NCBI RefSeq assembly: GCF_010093225.1
Contig: NZ_PDWM01000005.1
Span: forward strand, 47,121-111,120
Source: Pseudoxanthomonas koreensis
Lineage (GTDB): Bacteria > Pseudomonadota > Gammaproteobacteria > Xanthomonadales > Xanthomonadaceae
Reading direction: 5' to 3'
DNA: 64,000 nt
Part shown: positions 9,040 through 18,175 of the stretch, one piece after another
Position numbering within the stretch: the stretch's first letter is position 1
Layout of the letters: the number at the start of each line of letters is the position of its first letter
Translations under genes and position numbers: made by a program
The notes under the pieces: generated by a model
What the model was told of the DNA's origin: nothing
The model's database searches: none
The model's input: the letters and a program-made list of their open reading frames with translations, nothing else

Positions 9040-9968
9040 GCCACATGAGCCAGGATCCCCGCCAACCCGTGAATCCGTCCTCCGGCGACCCCGCCGGCGA
9101 CAAGTTCGAACTGCATTACCGGCAGCAGCTGTCGGCCCTGGTCGACGGCGAACTGGCGCCGGACGAGGCGCGCTTCCTGCTGCGCCGGCTGGAGCACGAC
9201 GGCGAACTGGCCGGCCGGCGCGAGCGCTGGCAGCTGTGCGGCGACGTGCTGCGCGGCCAGGTCCGGCGCGCGGCCGATCCGGCCCTGGCAGGCCGCGTGG
9301 CCGCGGCGATCGCCGCGGCGCCCGCGCTGGAAGCATCGCAACCGCGCGTGGCCAACGCCGGCCGCAGCCCGTCCTGGATCCGCTGGGGCGGTGGCGGTGC
9401 GGCCCTGGCCGCATCGGTGGCGGTGGTGGCCATGCTGGTCGGCCGCCAGGACATCGCCGACCCGGTCCCGGTGCCGGCGGTCGTGCAGCAGCAGGTCCTC
9501 CCGGCCACCGAGGCGGTGCTGGCGGCGGCTTCGCCCGTGGCGGCGCCGGCACCGGTCGTCACGTCGCCGGCACCGCGCAGTGCGCCGCGCCAGGTCGCGG
9601 TGGCGGCCACCCCCCGGGCCGTGCGCGCGCCGGTGCGCCGCGCCGAAGCGCGCGAGCTCCCCGACGTTGCCCAGATCCACGCCGCGTCGCTGGCCGATGC
9701 CGCCAGCGCCGTGCCCGCCGCGGCCGTCGACACCGATCCGTTCGCGTCCTCCCATCCGCTGCAGGCGCGCCCCTGGCCGCGCGCGGTGCTGCCGGGCACG
9801 TCCGCCGGCGGTTACGCCGCCAGCCTGGGCAGCCTGCAGGGCACCGGCGGGCACGCCGCGCAGGCGCAGGAGCCGGTGGGTGCGTTCTACCCGTTCGATC
9901 CGCGCCTGCCCGCGCAGGTGTCCGCGCCCGACGGCACCGGCCTGCCCGTACCGCCGGACGGCGACTGA
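9036..9968 (+). CDS. rseA: Anti-sigma-E factor RseA (MucA-like)
   Basis: A 310-residue membrane protein. The N-terminal RseA domain (QQLSALVDGELAPDEARFLLRRL, residues about 29-52, then ERWQLCGDVLRGQ) should hold RpoE inactive in the cytoplasm. One membrane segment lies near residues 123-140 (GGAALAASVAVVAMLVG). The rest is a long Ala/Pro-rich periplasmic tail of about 170 residues. In sigma-E systems this protein is cut stepwise by DegS- and RseP-type proteases. RseB and RseC homologues are not next to it; as in Xanthomonas, mucD follows directly. Confidence 0.88.
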   Translation: MSHMSQDPRQPVNPSSGDPAGDKFELHYRQQLSALVDGELAPDEARFLLRRLEHDGELAGRRERWQLCGDVLRGQVRRAADPALAGRVAAAIAAAPALEASQPRVANAGRSPSWIRWGGGGAALAASVAVVAMLVGRQDIADPVPVPAVVQQQVLPATEAVLAAASPVAAPAPVVTSPAPRSAPRQVAVAATPRAVRAPVRRAEARELPDVAQIHAASLADAASAVPAAAVDTDPFASSHPLQARPWPRAVLPGTSAGGYAASLGSLQGTGGHAAQAQEPVGAFYPFDPRLPAQVSAPDGTGLPVPPDGD

Positions 9969-10076
9969 CCGTCGCCACCCGGGCCGGATGCCGCGCCTCC
10001 CCACGCATTCCCGCGTTGTCGCTGCGTAGTCCGTGTCCCACGGTCCGCTGGACCGTGGCCACTCTTCCACTGCCCC

Positions 10077-10104
10077 GAAGGCATGAAACCGAAGGCATGA
10101 AACC
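10077..10104 (+). repeat. 14-bp tandem duplication over the mucD start
   Basis: GAAGGCATGAAACC occurs twice in direct succession (10077-10090 and 10091-10104). Each copy brings a Shine-Dalgarno-like GAAGG and an ATG. The second ATG (10097) starts mucD. The first (10083) is in another frame and opens a five-codon reading frame (MKPKA) whose TGA overlaps the mucD ATG. Confidence 0.9.
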
Positions 10105-11650
10105 GATGAATTCCCGTGTCCGTCCCAGTCTCCTCGCCGCCCTGGTCCTGACCGCGCCGCTGATGGCCTGCGCGCGCTCGCCCGAGGCCGCCGCCCCGGT
10201 CGCGGTGCAGTCCGCGCCCGCCGTGGCCGCGCCCGCGGCGCCGTCGGCCCCGCTCGTGACCGGCCTGCCCGATTTCACCCGCCTGGTCGAACAGGTCGGC
10301 CCGGGCGTGGTCAACATCGAGGCCCGCATCGGCAGCCCGCGTGGCGCGGCGCGTGCCCGCGGCGGCATGCCTGACGACGAGCAGATCCCGGAGATTTTCC
10401 GCCGCTTCTTCGGCCCGGATTTCCCCGGCATGCCGGGGATGCCCGGCGGCCCTGGCCAGGACGCGCCCTCGGGGCGTTCGGTCGGCTCGGGCTTCATCAT
10501 CTCGCCCGACGGCTACATCCTCACCAACCACCACGTGGTCGACGGCGCCGAGAGCATCACCGTGCGCCTGTCCGACCGCCGCGAGCTGACCGCCCGGCTG
10601 GTGGGCAGCGACGAGACCTACGACGTGGCCCTGCTCAAGGTCGACGGCAAGGGCCTGCCGAGCCTGCGCCAGGGTGGCTCGTCCGCGATCAAGCCCGGCC
10701 AGTGGGTGGTGGCGATCGGTTCGCCGCGGGGCCTGGACCAGTCGGTCACCGCCGGCATCGTCAGCGCGGTCGGCCGCACCGGCGGCCCGGGTCAGCAGTA
10801 CGTGCCCTTCATCCAGACCGACGTGGCGATCAACCGCGGCAACTCCGGTGGCCCGCTGCTCAATACGTCCGGCGAAGTGGTCGGGATCAACTCGCAGATC
10901 CTGAGCAACTCCGGCGGCTACATGGGCGTGAGCTTCGCCATCCCGATGGACCTGGCGATGCGCGCGGTGGAGCAGATCAAGAAGACCGGCAAGGTCAGCC
11001 GCGGCATGCTCGGCGTGCAGATCCAGGGCCTGGACGCGACCCGCGCCCGCGCCATGGGCCTGCCCGACAGCAACGGCGCGCTGGTCAACAGCGTCGAGCC
11101 GGATAGCGCCGCGGAAAAGGGTGGCATCGAGATCGGCGACGTGATCGTCTCGGTCAACGGCCAGGCCGTGGCCACCAGCGCCGACCTGCCGCCGATGGTC
11201 GGCATGCTGCCGCCGGGCACCAAGGCGAAGATCGGCGTGATCCGCGACGGCAAGCCGCGCGAGATCGGGGTGACCCTGGGCGAGCTGGCCAGCGACGCGC
11301 AGCGCGCCGCCAGCGGCCCGGACGATGGCGGCGCGGCGGCGCCGCCGGCTTCTGCGGTGGCCAGGCTGGGCCTGCGCGTGGCCGAACTGGACGCCGCTAC
11401 GCGGGGCCGCCTCGGCCTCAAGGCCGGCGAGGGCGTGGCCGTGGCCGGCGTGGACGGCCGCGAGGCACGCGAAGCCGGGCTGCAGCCGGGCATGGCGATC
11501 CTGCGCGTGGGCCGCACTCCCGTCGGCAGCGTGGCCGAGCTGGAGCGCCAGCTGCGCGGGGTCGACGACGGCGACGCGGTGATGCTGCTGGTGCGCACCC
11601 CCGGCGGCACCACCAGCTTCATCGCCCTGACCGCCGGTTCGCAGGACTGA
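10097..11650 (+). CDS. mucD: Periplasmic serine protease MucD/DegP, probable lipoprotein
   Basis: A 517-residue HtrA-family protease that degrades misfolded envelope proteins. The trypsin-like domain shows the catalytic histidine in LTNHHVVDGA, aspartate in TYDVALLKVDG and serine in NRGNSGGPLL. Two PDZ domains follow (about residues 310-400 and 425-517). The N-terminus LLAALVLTAPLMACARS looks like a lipobox with cysteine near residue 25, suggesting membrane anchoring; this is inference. It sits in the rpoE-rseA-mucD cluster known from Xanthomonas. The start is preceded by a tandem 14-bp duplication that also contains an alternative out-of-frame ATG. Confidence 0.92.
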   Translation: MKPMNSRVRPSLLAALVLTAPLMACARSPEAAAPVAVQSAPAVAAPAAPSAPLVTGLPDFTRLVEQVGPGVVNIEARIGSPRGAARARGGMPDDEQIPEIFRRFFGPDFPGMPGMPGGPGQDAPSGRSVGSGFIISPDGYILTNHHVVDGAESITVRLSDRRELTARLVGSDETYDVALLKVDGKGLPSLRQGGSSAIKPGQWVVAIGSPRGLDQSVTAGIVSAVGRTGGPGQQYVPFIQTDVAINRGNSGGPLLNTSGEVVGINSQILSNSGGYMGVSFAIPMDLAMRAVEQIKKTGKVSRGMLGVQIQGLDATRARAMGLPDSNGALVNSVEPDSAAEKGGIEIGDVIVSVNGQAVATSADLPPMVGMLPPGTKAKIGVIRDGKPREIGVTLGELASDAQRAASGPDDGGAAAPPASAVARLGLRVAELDAATRGRLGLKAGEGVAVAGVDGREAREAGLQPGMAILRVGRTPVGSVAELERQLRGVDDGDAVMLLVRTPGGTTSFIALTAGSQD

Positions 11651-11699
11651 CCGGCCGGCCGGGCGCGGCGCCGCTTGGGCGGCTGCCGCGGCTGGCCGG

Positions 11700-11751
11700 C
11701 CCCCGCCCGGCACCGGTTGAACCCCCGGCTGCCGGTGCGGCCGGGCGGGGG
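11700..11751 (+). terminator. Large GC-rich hairpin after mucD
   Basis: CCCCCGCCCGGCACCGG at 11700-11716 pairs with CCGGTGC and CGGGCGGGGG at 11732-11751, apart from a three-base bulge (GGC). It lies 50 bases after the mucD stop and 108 bases before lepA. There is no T-tract, so this is a possible pause or Rho-dependent stop rather than a classic intrinsic terminator. Confidence 0.4.
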
Positions 11752-11812
11752 CGGGGCCGATGCCGTGCGCAGCCGGGCCAGTGGCCCCGGAGTGTGGGCC
11801 ACCCGCGGCGTG

Positions 11813-11818
11813 CGATAA
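11813..11818 (+). promoter_or_regulatory. Possible -10 box for lepA
   Basis: GATAAT within TGCGATAATCCGCC, 40 bases upstream of the lepA ATG. The same CGATAATCC context occurs upstream of metG on the minus strand. No convincing -35 is visible. Confidence 0.4.
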
Positions 11819-11858
11819 TCCGCCGTTGTCCGACGACGGCGCAGACCGCCGCCCCCCA

Positions 11859-13667
11859 ATGTCCCCAGATTCGATGCGGTTCATCCGCAACTTTTCCATC
11901 ATCGCCCACGTCGACCACGGCAAGTCGACCCTCGCCGACCGCATCATCCAGCTGTGCGGCGGGCTGGAGGCGCGCGAGATGGAAGCGCAGGTGCTCGACT
12001 CCAACCCGATCGAGCGCGAGCGCGGCATCACCATCAAGGCCCAGTCCGTCTCGCTGCCGTACAAGGCAAAGGACGGCAACACCTATTTCCTGAACTTCAT
12101 CGACACCCCCGGCCACGTCGACTTCTCCTACGAGGTCAGCCGCTCGCTGGCCGCCTGCGAAGGCGCGCTGCTGGTGGTCGACGCCGCCCAGGGCGTGGAG
12201 GCGCAGTCGGTCGCCAACTGCTACACCGCGGTGGAGCAGGGCCTGGAAGTGGTGCCGGTGCTGAACAAGATCGACCTGCCCACCGCCGACATCGAGCGGG
12301 CCAAGGCCGAGATCGAGGCGGTGATCGGCATCGATGCCGAAGACGCGGTCGCGGTCAGTGCCAAGACCGGGCTGAACGTGGGCGATGTGCTGGAGGCGAT
12401 CGTCCAGCGCATCCCGCCGCCGGTGCCGCGCGATACCGACAAGCTGCAGGCGCTGATCATCGACTCCTGGTTCGACAACTACCTGGGCGTGGTCTCGCTG
12501 GTGCGGGTCATGCAGGGCGAGATCAAGGCCAAGAGCAAGCTCCTGGTGATGTCCACCGGCCGCACCCACGAGGTCGACAAGGTCGGCGTGTTCACCCCCA
12601 AGCGCAAGGAAACTGCGGCGCTGCGCGCCGGCGAGGTCGGCTGGATCACCGCCTCGATCAAGGACGTGCACGGCGCGCCGGTGGGCGACACGCTCACCCT
12701 GGCCGGCGACCCGGCGCCGAAGCCGCTGCCGGGCTTCCAGGAAATGCAGCCGCGCGTGTTCGCCGGCCTGTTCCCGGTCAACGCCGAGGACTACCCGGAC
12801 CTGCGCGAGGCGCTGGACAAGCTGCGCCTGAACGACGCGGCGCTGCGCTTCGAGCCGGAGAGTTCCGAGGCGATGGGCTTCGGCTTCCGCTGCGGCTTCC
12901 TCGGCATGCTGCACATGGAGATCGTGCAGGAGCGGCTGGAGCGCGAATACGACCTGGACCTGATCAGCACCGCGCCGACCGTGGTCTACGAGGTGCTGAA
13001 GACCGACGGCAGCGTGGTGCCGCTGGACAACCCGGCCAAGCTGCCGCAGGCCAACCTGGTGCAGGAAGTGCGCGAGCCGATCATCCGCGCCAACATCCTT
13101 ACCCCCGAGGCCTACATCGGCGCGATCATCAAGCTGTGCGAGGACAAGCGCGGCGTGCAGATCGGCATCACCTACATGGCCAGCCAGGTGCAGATCAGCT
13201 ACGAGCTGCCGATGGCCGAGGTGGTGCTGGACTTCTTCGACAAGCTCAAGTCGGTCAGCCGCGGCTACGCCTCGCTGGACTACCACTTCCTGCGCTTCGA
13301 CGCCGGCCCGTTCGTGCGCGTGGACACGCTGATCAACGGCGACCGGGTCGACGCGCTGTCGATCATCGTCCACCGCAGCCATGCCGACCGCCGCGGCCGC
13401 GAGCTGACCGAGAAGATGAAGGAGCTGATCCCGCGGCAGCAGTTCGACGTGGCCATCCAGGCCGCGGTCGGTTCGCAGATCATCGCCCGCACCACGGTCA
13501 AGGCGCTGCGCAAGAACGTGCTGGCCAAGTGCTACGGCGGCGACATCTCGCGCAAGAAGAAGCTGCTGGAGAAGCAGAAGGAAGGCAAGAAGCGGATGAA
13601 GCAGGTCGGCCGCGTCGAGATCCCGCAGGAAGCCTTCCTCGCCGTGCTGCAGGTGGACAGCAAGTGA
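11859..13667 (+). CDS. lepA: Elongation factor 4 (LepA)
   Basis: A 602-residue translational GTPase that back-translocates or rescues stalled ribosomes. G1 [10 protein letters not shown] lies near residue 15, then [14 protein letters not shown] and NKIDLP. The C-terminal LepA-specific region ends with the basic [19 protein letters not shown] stretch. The start is taken at the ATG giving [13 protein letters not shown]; the second ATG at 11874 ([12 protein letters not shown]) is equally compatible with the family. It precedes lepB by 109 bases, the usual order. Confidence 0.96.
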   Translation: MSPDSMRFIRNFSIIAHVDHGKSTLADRIIQLCGGLEAREMEAQVLDSNPIERERGITIKAQSVSLPYKAKDGNTYFLNFIDTPGHVDFSYEVSRSLAACEGALLVVDAAQGVEAQSVANCYTAVEQGLEVVPVLNKIDLPTADIERAKAEIEAVIGIDAEDAVAVSAKTGLNVGDVLEAIVQRIPPPVPRDTDKLQALIIDSWFDNYLGVVSLVRVMQGEIKAKSKLLVMSTGRTHEVDKVGVFTPKRKETAALRAGEVGWITASIKDVHGAPVGDTLTLAGDPAPKPLPGFQEMQPRVFAGLFPVNAEDYPDLREALDKLRLNDAALRFEPESSEAMGFGFRCGFLGMLHMEIVQERLEREYDLDLISTAPTVVYEVLKTDGSVVPLDNPAKLPQANLVQEVREPIIRANILTPEAYIGAIIKLCEDKRGVQIGITYMASQVQISYELPMAEVVLDFFDKLKSVSRGYASLDYHFLRFDAGPFVRVDTLINGDRVDALSIIVHRSHADRRGRELTEKMKELIPRQQFDVAIQAAVGSQIIARTTVKALRKNVLAKCYGGDISRKKKLLEKQKEGKKRMKQVGRVEIPQEAFLAVLQVDSK

Positions 13668-13776
13668 CCTGTGCCGGCCGCAGCGTGCGTTCTCTTCCGC
13701 GCGCCCTGCATGACACCTGCCGCTCCCCCGTGACGTCCCCCGTTGATGCCCCCGTTTCCGTCGCCAAGGATCCCGC

Positions 13777-14577
13777 ATGAAATGGTTTGAACTCGGCCTG
13801 GTCGTGCTCACCTTCGCCACCGGCCTGGTCTGGCTGCTCGACCGGCTGTTCCTGGCGAAGCGCCGCGCCGCCCGCGACGGCCTGCTGGCCGAAGAACCGG
13901 TGGTGGTGGACTACTCGCGCGCGTTCTTCCCGGTGCTGGCGCTGGTGCTGGTGCTGCGCAGCTTCGTCGCCGAGCCGTACAAGATCCCGTCCAGCTCGAT
14001 GATGCCGAACCTGCTGATCGGCGATTTCATCCTGGTCAACAAGTTCACCTACGGCCTGCGGCTGCCGGTGAACAACCACAAGTTCCTGGCGCTGGGCGAG
14101 CCGCAGCGTGGCGAGGTGGTGGTGTTCAAGCCGCCGCACGCGCCGGACCAGAACTGGATCAAGCGGGTGATCGGCCTGCCGGGCGACACCATCGGTTTCC
14201 ATGGCGACACCCTGTTCGTCAACGGCGAGGCCGTGCAGTACCAGGAGCTGGGCGAGTTCACCGGCCAGGGCCGCGGCGCGGAGATGAACGGGGCGAGCCT
14301 GCTGCTGGAGAAGCTGCCCGGGCGCGAGCACCAGGTGCTGGAATGGGTCGGCCGCGCCAACCCGGCCGGGCAGGGCGAGTGGACGGTCCCGGCCGGCCAC
14401 TATTTCGTAATGGGCGACAATCGTGATAATAGCGAGGACAGCCGGTTCTGGACCCAGACCCACTTCCTGCCCGAGGAGAACCTGCGGGGCAGGGCGTTCC
14501 TGATCTGGCTCAATTGCGAAGGGTGGTTCTGCAAGGGGAGTTTCGATCCTTCGCGGATCGGGACGAAGATCAAGTAA
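13777..14577 (+). CDS. lepB: Signal peptidase I
   Basis: A 266-residue membrane serine protease that removes signal peptides from exported proteins. Two N-terminal hydrophobic segments (about residues 4-22 and 46-64) are followed by the catalytic serine in KIPSSSMMPNLL and the catalytic lysine in NWIKRVIGLPGD. The MGDNRDNSEDSRFW box is near residue 212. It is downstream of lepA, as in most Gammaproteobacteria. Confidence 0.96.
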   Translation: MKWFELGLVVLTFATGLVWLLDRLFLAKRRAARDGLLAEEPVVVDYSRAFFPVLALVLVLRSFVAEPYKIPSSSMMPNLLIGDFILVNKFTYGLRLPVNNHKFLALGEPQRGEVVVFKPPHAPDQNWIKRVIGLPGDTIGFHGDTLFVNGEAVQYQELGEFTGQGRGAEMNGASLLLEKLPGREHQVLEWVGRANPAGQGEWTVPAGHYFVMGDNRDNSEDSRFWTQTHFLPEENLRGRAFLIWLNCEGWFCKGSFDPSRIGTKIK

Positions 14578-14641
14578 CGCGCAGCCGGTTCCGGGTACAA
14601 AGGGCCGGGGCGCACGGGCGCAAGTTCATGGGGGATTGGCA

Positions 14642-15022
14642 ATGAAGCGCAAGCAGAGCGGTCTGAGCCTGATCGGGTTCCTGGTGGTGCTGGCGGTGGT
14701 CGGCTTCGCCGCGTACGTGGGCATGAAGCTGTTCCCGATGTACCAGGAGTACTACTCGGTCACCTCGGCGATGAAGGGCCTGGCCAACGAGCCGGGCGTG
14801 GCGGACATGGACCCGGCCAAGGTCCAGGACCTGTTCTTCCGCCGCCTGTACATCAACTACTCCGAGAACGTGAAGCCGCAGAACGTGAAGTTCGAGCGCA
14901 CCGACGGCGGCTGGAAGATGCGGGTCAACTACGAGGTGCGCCGCCCGCTGGTCGGCAACCTGGACGTGGTGGGCAAGTTCGACCGCACCCAGGAACTCAC
15001 CCGGCGTGGCGGTGGCGACTGA
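14642..15022 (+). CDS. DUF4845 membrane-anchored protein
   Basis: A 126-residue protein with one N-terminal membrane segment ([19 protein letters not shown], about residues 9-27) and a small soluble domain. The N-terminus looks like a type IV pilin-type helix but has no clear prepilin cleavage glycine-Phe-Thr motif. Family and position between lepB and rnc match the DUF4845 proteins found there in Pseudomonas and Xanthomonas. The ATG at 14642 has GGGGA 7 bases upstream. Function is unknown. Its end overlaps rnc by 17 bases. Confidence 0.85.
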   Translation: MKRKQSGLSLIGFLVVLAVVGFAAYVGMKLFPMYQEYYSVTSAMKGLANEPGVADMDPAKVQDLFFRRLYINYSENVKPQNVKFERTDGGWKMRVNYEVRRPLVGNLDVVGKFDRTQELTRRGGGD

Positions 15023-15701
15023 GCGCACGATGATGCGCGACCGGATCGGGCACGCCTTCGCCGATCCGTCGCTGCTGGCGCAGGCGCTGACCCATCGCAG
15101 CGCCGGCAGCCCGCACAACGAACGCCTGGAATTCCTCGGCGACGGGGTGGTGAACCTGATCGCCGCCGAGGCGCTGTACGCGCGCTGGCCCGGCGCCGAC
15201 GAGGGCGTGCTCACCCGCGCCCGCGCCGAACTGGTGCGCGAGGCCGCGCTGGCGGTGATCGCGCGCGGGCTGGAACTGGGCGAGCGCCTGACCCTGGGCC
15301 CGGGCGAGCTGAAGTCCGGCGGCTTCCGCCGCGATTCGATCCTGGCCGACGCGCTGGAGGCGGTGGTCGCGGCGATCTACCTGGACGCCGGCTACGAGGC
15401 CTGCCGCGCCGTGGTCCTGCCCTGGTTCGAGCCGGCCCCGGCCCCGCTGCCGGCCGGCCGGCCGGAGAAGGACGCCAAGACCCGCCTGCAGGAATGGCTG
15501 CAGGCGCGGCAGCGGCCGCTGCCGGCGTACGAACTGGTCTCCGAGAGCGGCGAGGAACACGCCAAGGTCTTCCTCTGCCGGTGTACCCTGAGCGAGCCCG
15601 CGGTCAGCGCCGAAGGGCAGGGCACCTCGCGCCGGCTGGCCGAACAGGCGGCGGCAGCGGCGGTGCTGGACCGGCTGGAGCCCCCGCTCCGGCATCCATG
15701 A
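15006..15701 (+). CDS. rnc: Ribonuclease III
   Basis: A 231-residue double-strand-specific endoribonuclease that processes rRNA and some mRNAs. The catalytic domain holds the signature [14 protein letters not shown] near residue 38 and the second metal-binding motif [18 protein letters not shown] near 112. A dsRNA-binding domain occupies about residues 158-225. The start could be GTG 15006, GTG 15012 or ATG 15030; 15006 gives the longest product but overlaps the upstream gene by 17 bases. It is followed by era, 25 bases downstream. Confidence 0.95.
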   Translation: MAVATERTMMRDRIGHAFADPSLLAQALTHRSAGSPHNERLEFLGDGVVNLIAAEALYARWPGADEGVLTRARAELVREAALAVIARGLELGERLTLGPGELKSGGFRRDSILADALEAVVAAIYLDAGYEACRAVVLPWFEPAPAPLPAGRPEKDAKTRLQEWLQARQRPLPAYELVSESGEEHAKVFLCRCTLSEPAVSAEGQGTSRRLAEQAAAAAVLDRLEPPLRHP

Positions 15702-15726
15702 GCTTCCCCGCCAGTTTCAGGTCAAC

Positions 15727-16644
15727 GTGAACTCCGAACACTCTGAAGATTCCCATCGCTGCGGCAGCGTTGCGGTGATCGGCCGGCCCAACGTCGGCAA
15801 GTCGACCCTGGTCAATGCCATGGTCGGCGCCAAGGTCAGCATCGTTTCCAACCGGCCGCAGACCACCCGCCACCGGCTGCTGGGCATCGCCACGGTCGAG
15901 GGTGGGCAGCTGCTGCTGGTCGACACTCCCGGCCTGCACCGCGAACAGGGCCGGTTCAAGGCCTCGGCGATGAGCCGGGTGATGAACCGCGCCGCGCGCG
16001 GCGCGGTCGAGGACGTCGACGCGGCGCTGATGGTGGTCGAGGCCGGGCGCTGGGACGAGGAGGACACCCTGGTGTTCAACGTCCTGCGCGACGGCGGCAT
16101 CCCGGTGGTGCTGGCGGTGAACAAGGTCGACCGGCTCAAGGACAAGAGCGCGCTGCTGCCGTTCCTGGGCCAGGTCAGCGAAGGCCGCGACTTCGCCGCC
16201 ATCCACCCGGTCTCCGCGCTCAAGCGCAAGGGCCTGGAGGCGCTGGTGCGCGACCTGCTCAAGCTGGTGCCCGAGGCGCCGCCGGCGTACGAGGAAGACG
16301 AGATCACCGACCGCAGCCAGCGCTTCCTCGCCGGCGAGCTGGTCCGCGAGCAGCTGATGCGCCAGCTCGGCGACGAACTGCCGTACGCGACCACGGTGGA
16401 GATCGAGCGCTTCGCCGAGGATGGCGAGCTGCTGCGCATTGGCGCGGTGATCTGGGTCGAGCGCGAAGGCCAGAAGCCGATCGTGATCGGCAAGGCCGGC
16501 ACGCGCCTGCGCGACATCGGCAGCAAGGCGCGCCAGCACATGGAGCGGCTGTTCGGGCGCAAGGTGTTCCTGGAGACCTGGGTGCGCGTGCGCGAAGGCT
16601 GGTCCGACGACGAAGCGGCGCTGAAGGCCTTCGGCTACGACTGA
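15727..16644 (+). CDS. era: GTPase Era
   Basis: A 305-residue GTPase needed for maturation of 16S rRNA and the 30S subunit. G1 [11 protein letters not shown] near residue 18, the TTRHR switch, DTPGL and NKVDRL are all present. The C-terminal KH domain includes [13 protein letters not shown] near residue 257. A GTG start is used. The rnc-era-recO order is conserved across Gammaproteobacteria. Confidence 0.96.
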   Translation: MNSEHSEDSHRCGSVAVIGRPNVGKSTLVNAMVGAKVSIVSNRPQTTRHRLLGIATVEGGQLLLVDTPGLHREQGRFKASAMSRVMNRAARGAVEDVDAALMVVEAGRWDEEDTLVFNVLRDGGIPVVLAVNKVDRLKDKSALLPFLGQVSEGRDFAAIHPVSALKRKGLEALVRDLLKLVPEAPPAYEEDEITDRSQRFLAGELVREQLMRQLGDELPYATTVEIERFAEDGELLRIGAVIWVEREGQKPIVIGKAGTRLRDIGSKARQHMERLFGRKVFLETWVRVREGWSDDEAALKAFGYD

Positions 16645-16661
16645 GGGGCGTGGGCCAACCC

Positions 16662-17393
16662 ATGCGCATCGAAGGCGAGACCGGTTTCGTCCTGCACGCG
16701 CGGCCCTGGCGCGAGACCAGCCTGCTGGTGGAGGTGCTGAGCGCCGGCCATGGCCGCATCGGCCTGGTCGCGCGCGGGGTGCAGTCGCCGAAGCGGCAGG
16801 TGCTGCGCGCGGCGCTGCAGCCGCTGCAGCACATCCGCTTCGACGCGGTACTGGCCGGCGAGCTGGCGCAGCTGCGTGCGGCCGAGGCGCTGGACGCGGC
16901 GCCGCAGCTGGCCGGCGAGGCGCTGCTGGCCGCGTTCTACCTCAACGAACTGGTGCTGCGCCTGGCGCCGCGCCAGGACCCGCTGCCCGAACTCGACGCG
17001 GCCTATGCGCGCACTCGCGAGCGGTTGCGCGGCGGCGAGGCGCTGGCGTGGACGCTGCGGCGCTTCGAGCGCGACCTGCTCGACGCGCTGGGCGTGGGCT
17101 TCGAACTGCACTGCGACGGCGACGGCACGCCGCTCGATCCGGCCGCGCGCTACCTGCTCGATCCCGAACACGGCCCGCGCCGGCTGCTGAGCGACCGCGG
17201 CCAGGCCGAGCGCGGTGCCGCGGCCACCGGGCGCGCACTGCTCGCGCTGGCCGCCGACGCGCGTCCCGACGCGGCCGACCTGGCCAGCCTGCGCCTGCCG
17301 CTGCGCGCGGTGCTGGCGCACCATCTCGGTCCGCGCGGGCTGAAGTCGTGGGAAATGGCCGCGTCCCTGTCGCGCCTCTCCACCCCCCGCTGA
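16662..17393 (+). CDS. recO: DNA repair protein RecO
   Basis: A 243-residue protein that helps RecR load RecA on SSB-coated DNA. The N-terminal OB fold begins [20 protein letters not shown]. The central helical part contains [23 protein letters not shown], and the end [11 protein letters not shown] is diagnostic. The ATG at 16662 matches family starts; an in-frame GTG at 16650 is possible. The zinc cysteines present in some RecO proteins are not seen, as in other gammaproteobacterial members. Confidence 0.93.
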   Translation: MRIEGETGFVLHARPWRETSLLVEVLSAGHGRIGLVARGVQSPKRQVLRAALQPLQHIRFDAVLAGELAQLRAAEALDAAPQLAGEALLAAFYLNELVLRLAPRQDPLPELDAAYARTRERLRGGEALAWTLRRFERDLLDALGVGFELHCDGDGTPLDPAARYLLDPEHGPRRLLSDRGQAERGAAATGRALLALAADARPDAADLASLRLPLRAVLAHHLGPRGLKSWEMAASLSRLSTPR

Positions 17394-17402
17394 CCTGCTT
17401 CT

Positions 17403-17524
17403 TGTAGGAGCCCACTTCAGGGGGCGACCCGATTGCGCTGGCCGCAGCTTCGTTCAACGCGGCTCATCCGGAAGCGACGCGTTGAACGTGATGTCTTGGT
17501 CGCCCCCTGAAGTGGGCTCCTACA
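17403..17524. repeat. GTAG-type REP pair (BIME), copy 2, short spacer
   Basis: Same two inverted arms as the other copies, but the right side of the spacer is shorter, giving 122 bp. The inner inverted repeat is kept on both sides (CGTTCAACGCGG, CGCGTTGAACGTG). It lies 9 bases after the recO stop and 42 bases before the acetyltransferase. Confidence 0.9.
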
Positions 17525-17554
17525 GGGGGTCACGTGGCGCCGGAAGGCGCCGGA

Positions 17555-17560
17555 TACAAT
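17555..17560 (+). promoter_or_regulatory. -10 box 6 bases from the start codon (leaderless)
   Basis: TACAAT ends 6 bases before the ATG of the acetyltransferase gene, so transcription would begin at or next to the A of the ATG. No Shine-Dalgarno is present. A -35 element is not obvious. Confidence 0.45.
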
Positions 17561-17566
17561 GCGCCC

Positions 17567-18175
17567 ATGCCCGCCACGCCCGAGATCCGCCAGTTCCGCG
17601 GCCGCGACATCGCGCCCTGGCTCGACGACGTCGCACGCCTGCGCATCGCCGTGTTCCGCGCCTGGCCGTACCTCTACGAAGGCGATGCCGGCTACGAACG
17701 CGACTACCTGTCCGCCTATGCACGCTCGCCCGACAGCGTGTTCGTGCTGGCGCTGGACGGCGACCAGGTCGTCGGCGCCTCCACCGGCCTGCCGCTGGCC
17801 GACGACCAGCCGGCCTTCTCCGCGCCGTTCCGCAACGCGGGCCTGCCGGTGGCGCAGGTGTTCTACTTCGGCGAGTCGGTGCTGCTGCCGCAGTATCGCG
17901 GGCTGGGCGTGGGCCATGCCTTCTTCGACCGGCGCGAGGCGCATGCGCGCGCGCTCGGCCGCTTCCGCTGGACCGCGTTCTGCGCGGTCGACCGCGACGG
18001 CGACGATCCACGCAGGCCATCCGGCCACCGCGACAACGACGCGTTCTGGCGCGGACGTGGCTACACGCGTCAGCCGGGCATGGCGATGCAGCTGGACTGG
18101 AACGAGGCGGGCCGCGGCGAGGTCGGGCACGCGCTGACCTTCTGGCTGCGCGACTGGCAGGAGGGCGGGGCATGA
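17567..18175 (+). CDS. GNAT family N-acetyltransferase
   Basis: A 202-residue acetyl-CoA-dependent transferase. The acetyl-CoA-binding motif A is visible as LPQYRGLGVGHAFFDRREAHA near residue 107, preceded by the YFGESVLL strand. The substrate cannot be read from the sequence. It overlaps the following nitrilase-family gene by ATGA. The same two domains occur as one fused polypeptide in other bacteria, so the two products probably work together (inference). Confidence 0.8.
   Translation: MPATPEIRQFRGRDIAPWLDDVARLRIAVFRAWPYLYEGDAGYERDYLSAYARSPDSVFVLALDGDQVVGASTGLPLADDQPAFSAPFRNAGLPVAQVFYFGESVLLPQYRGLGVGHAFFDRREAHARALGRFRWTAFCAVDRDGDDPRRPSGHRDNDAFWRGRGYTRQPGMAMQLDWNEAGRGEVGHALTFWLRDWQEGGA

Noticed and set aside
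6024..9968. A 1314-codon open frame covering fadJ antisense, rpoE and rseA
   Set aside because: Only its last 310 codons (9036-9968) are a real gene, rseA. The rest is a high-GC shadow opposite fadJ and out of frame with rpoE.
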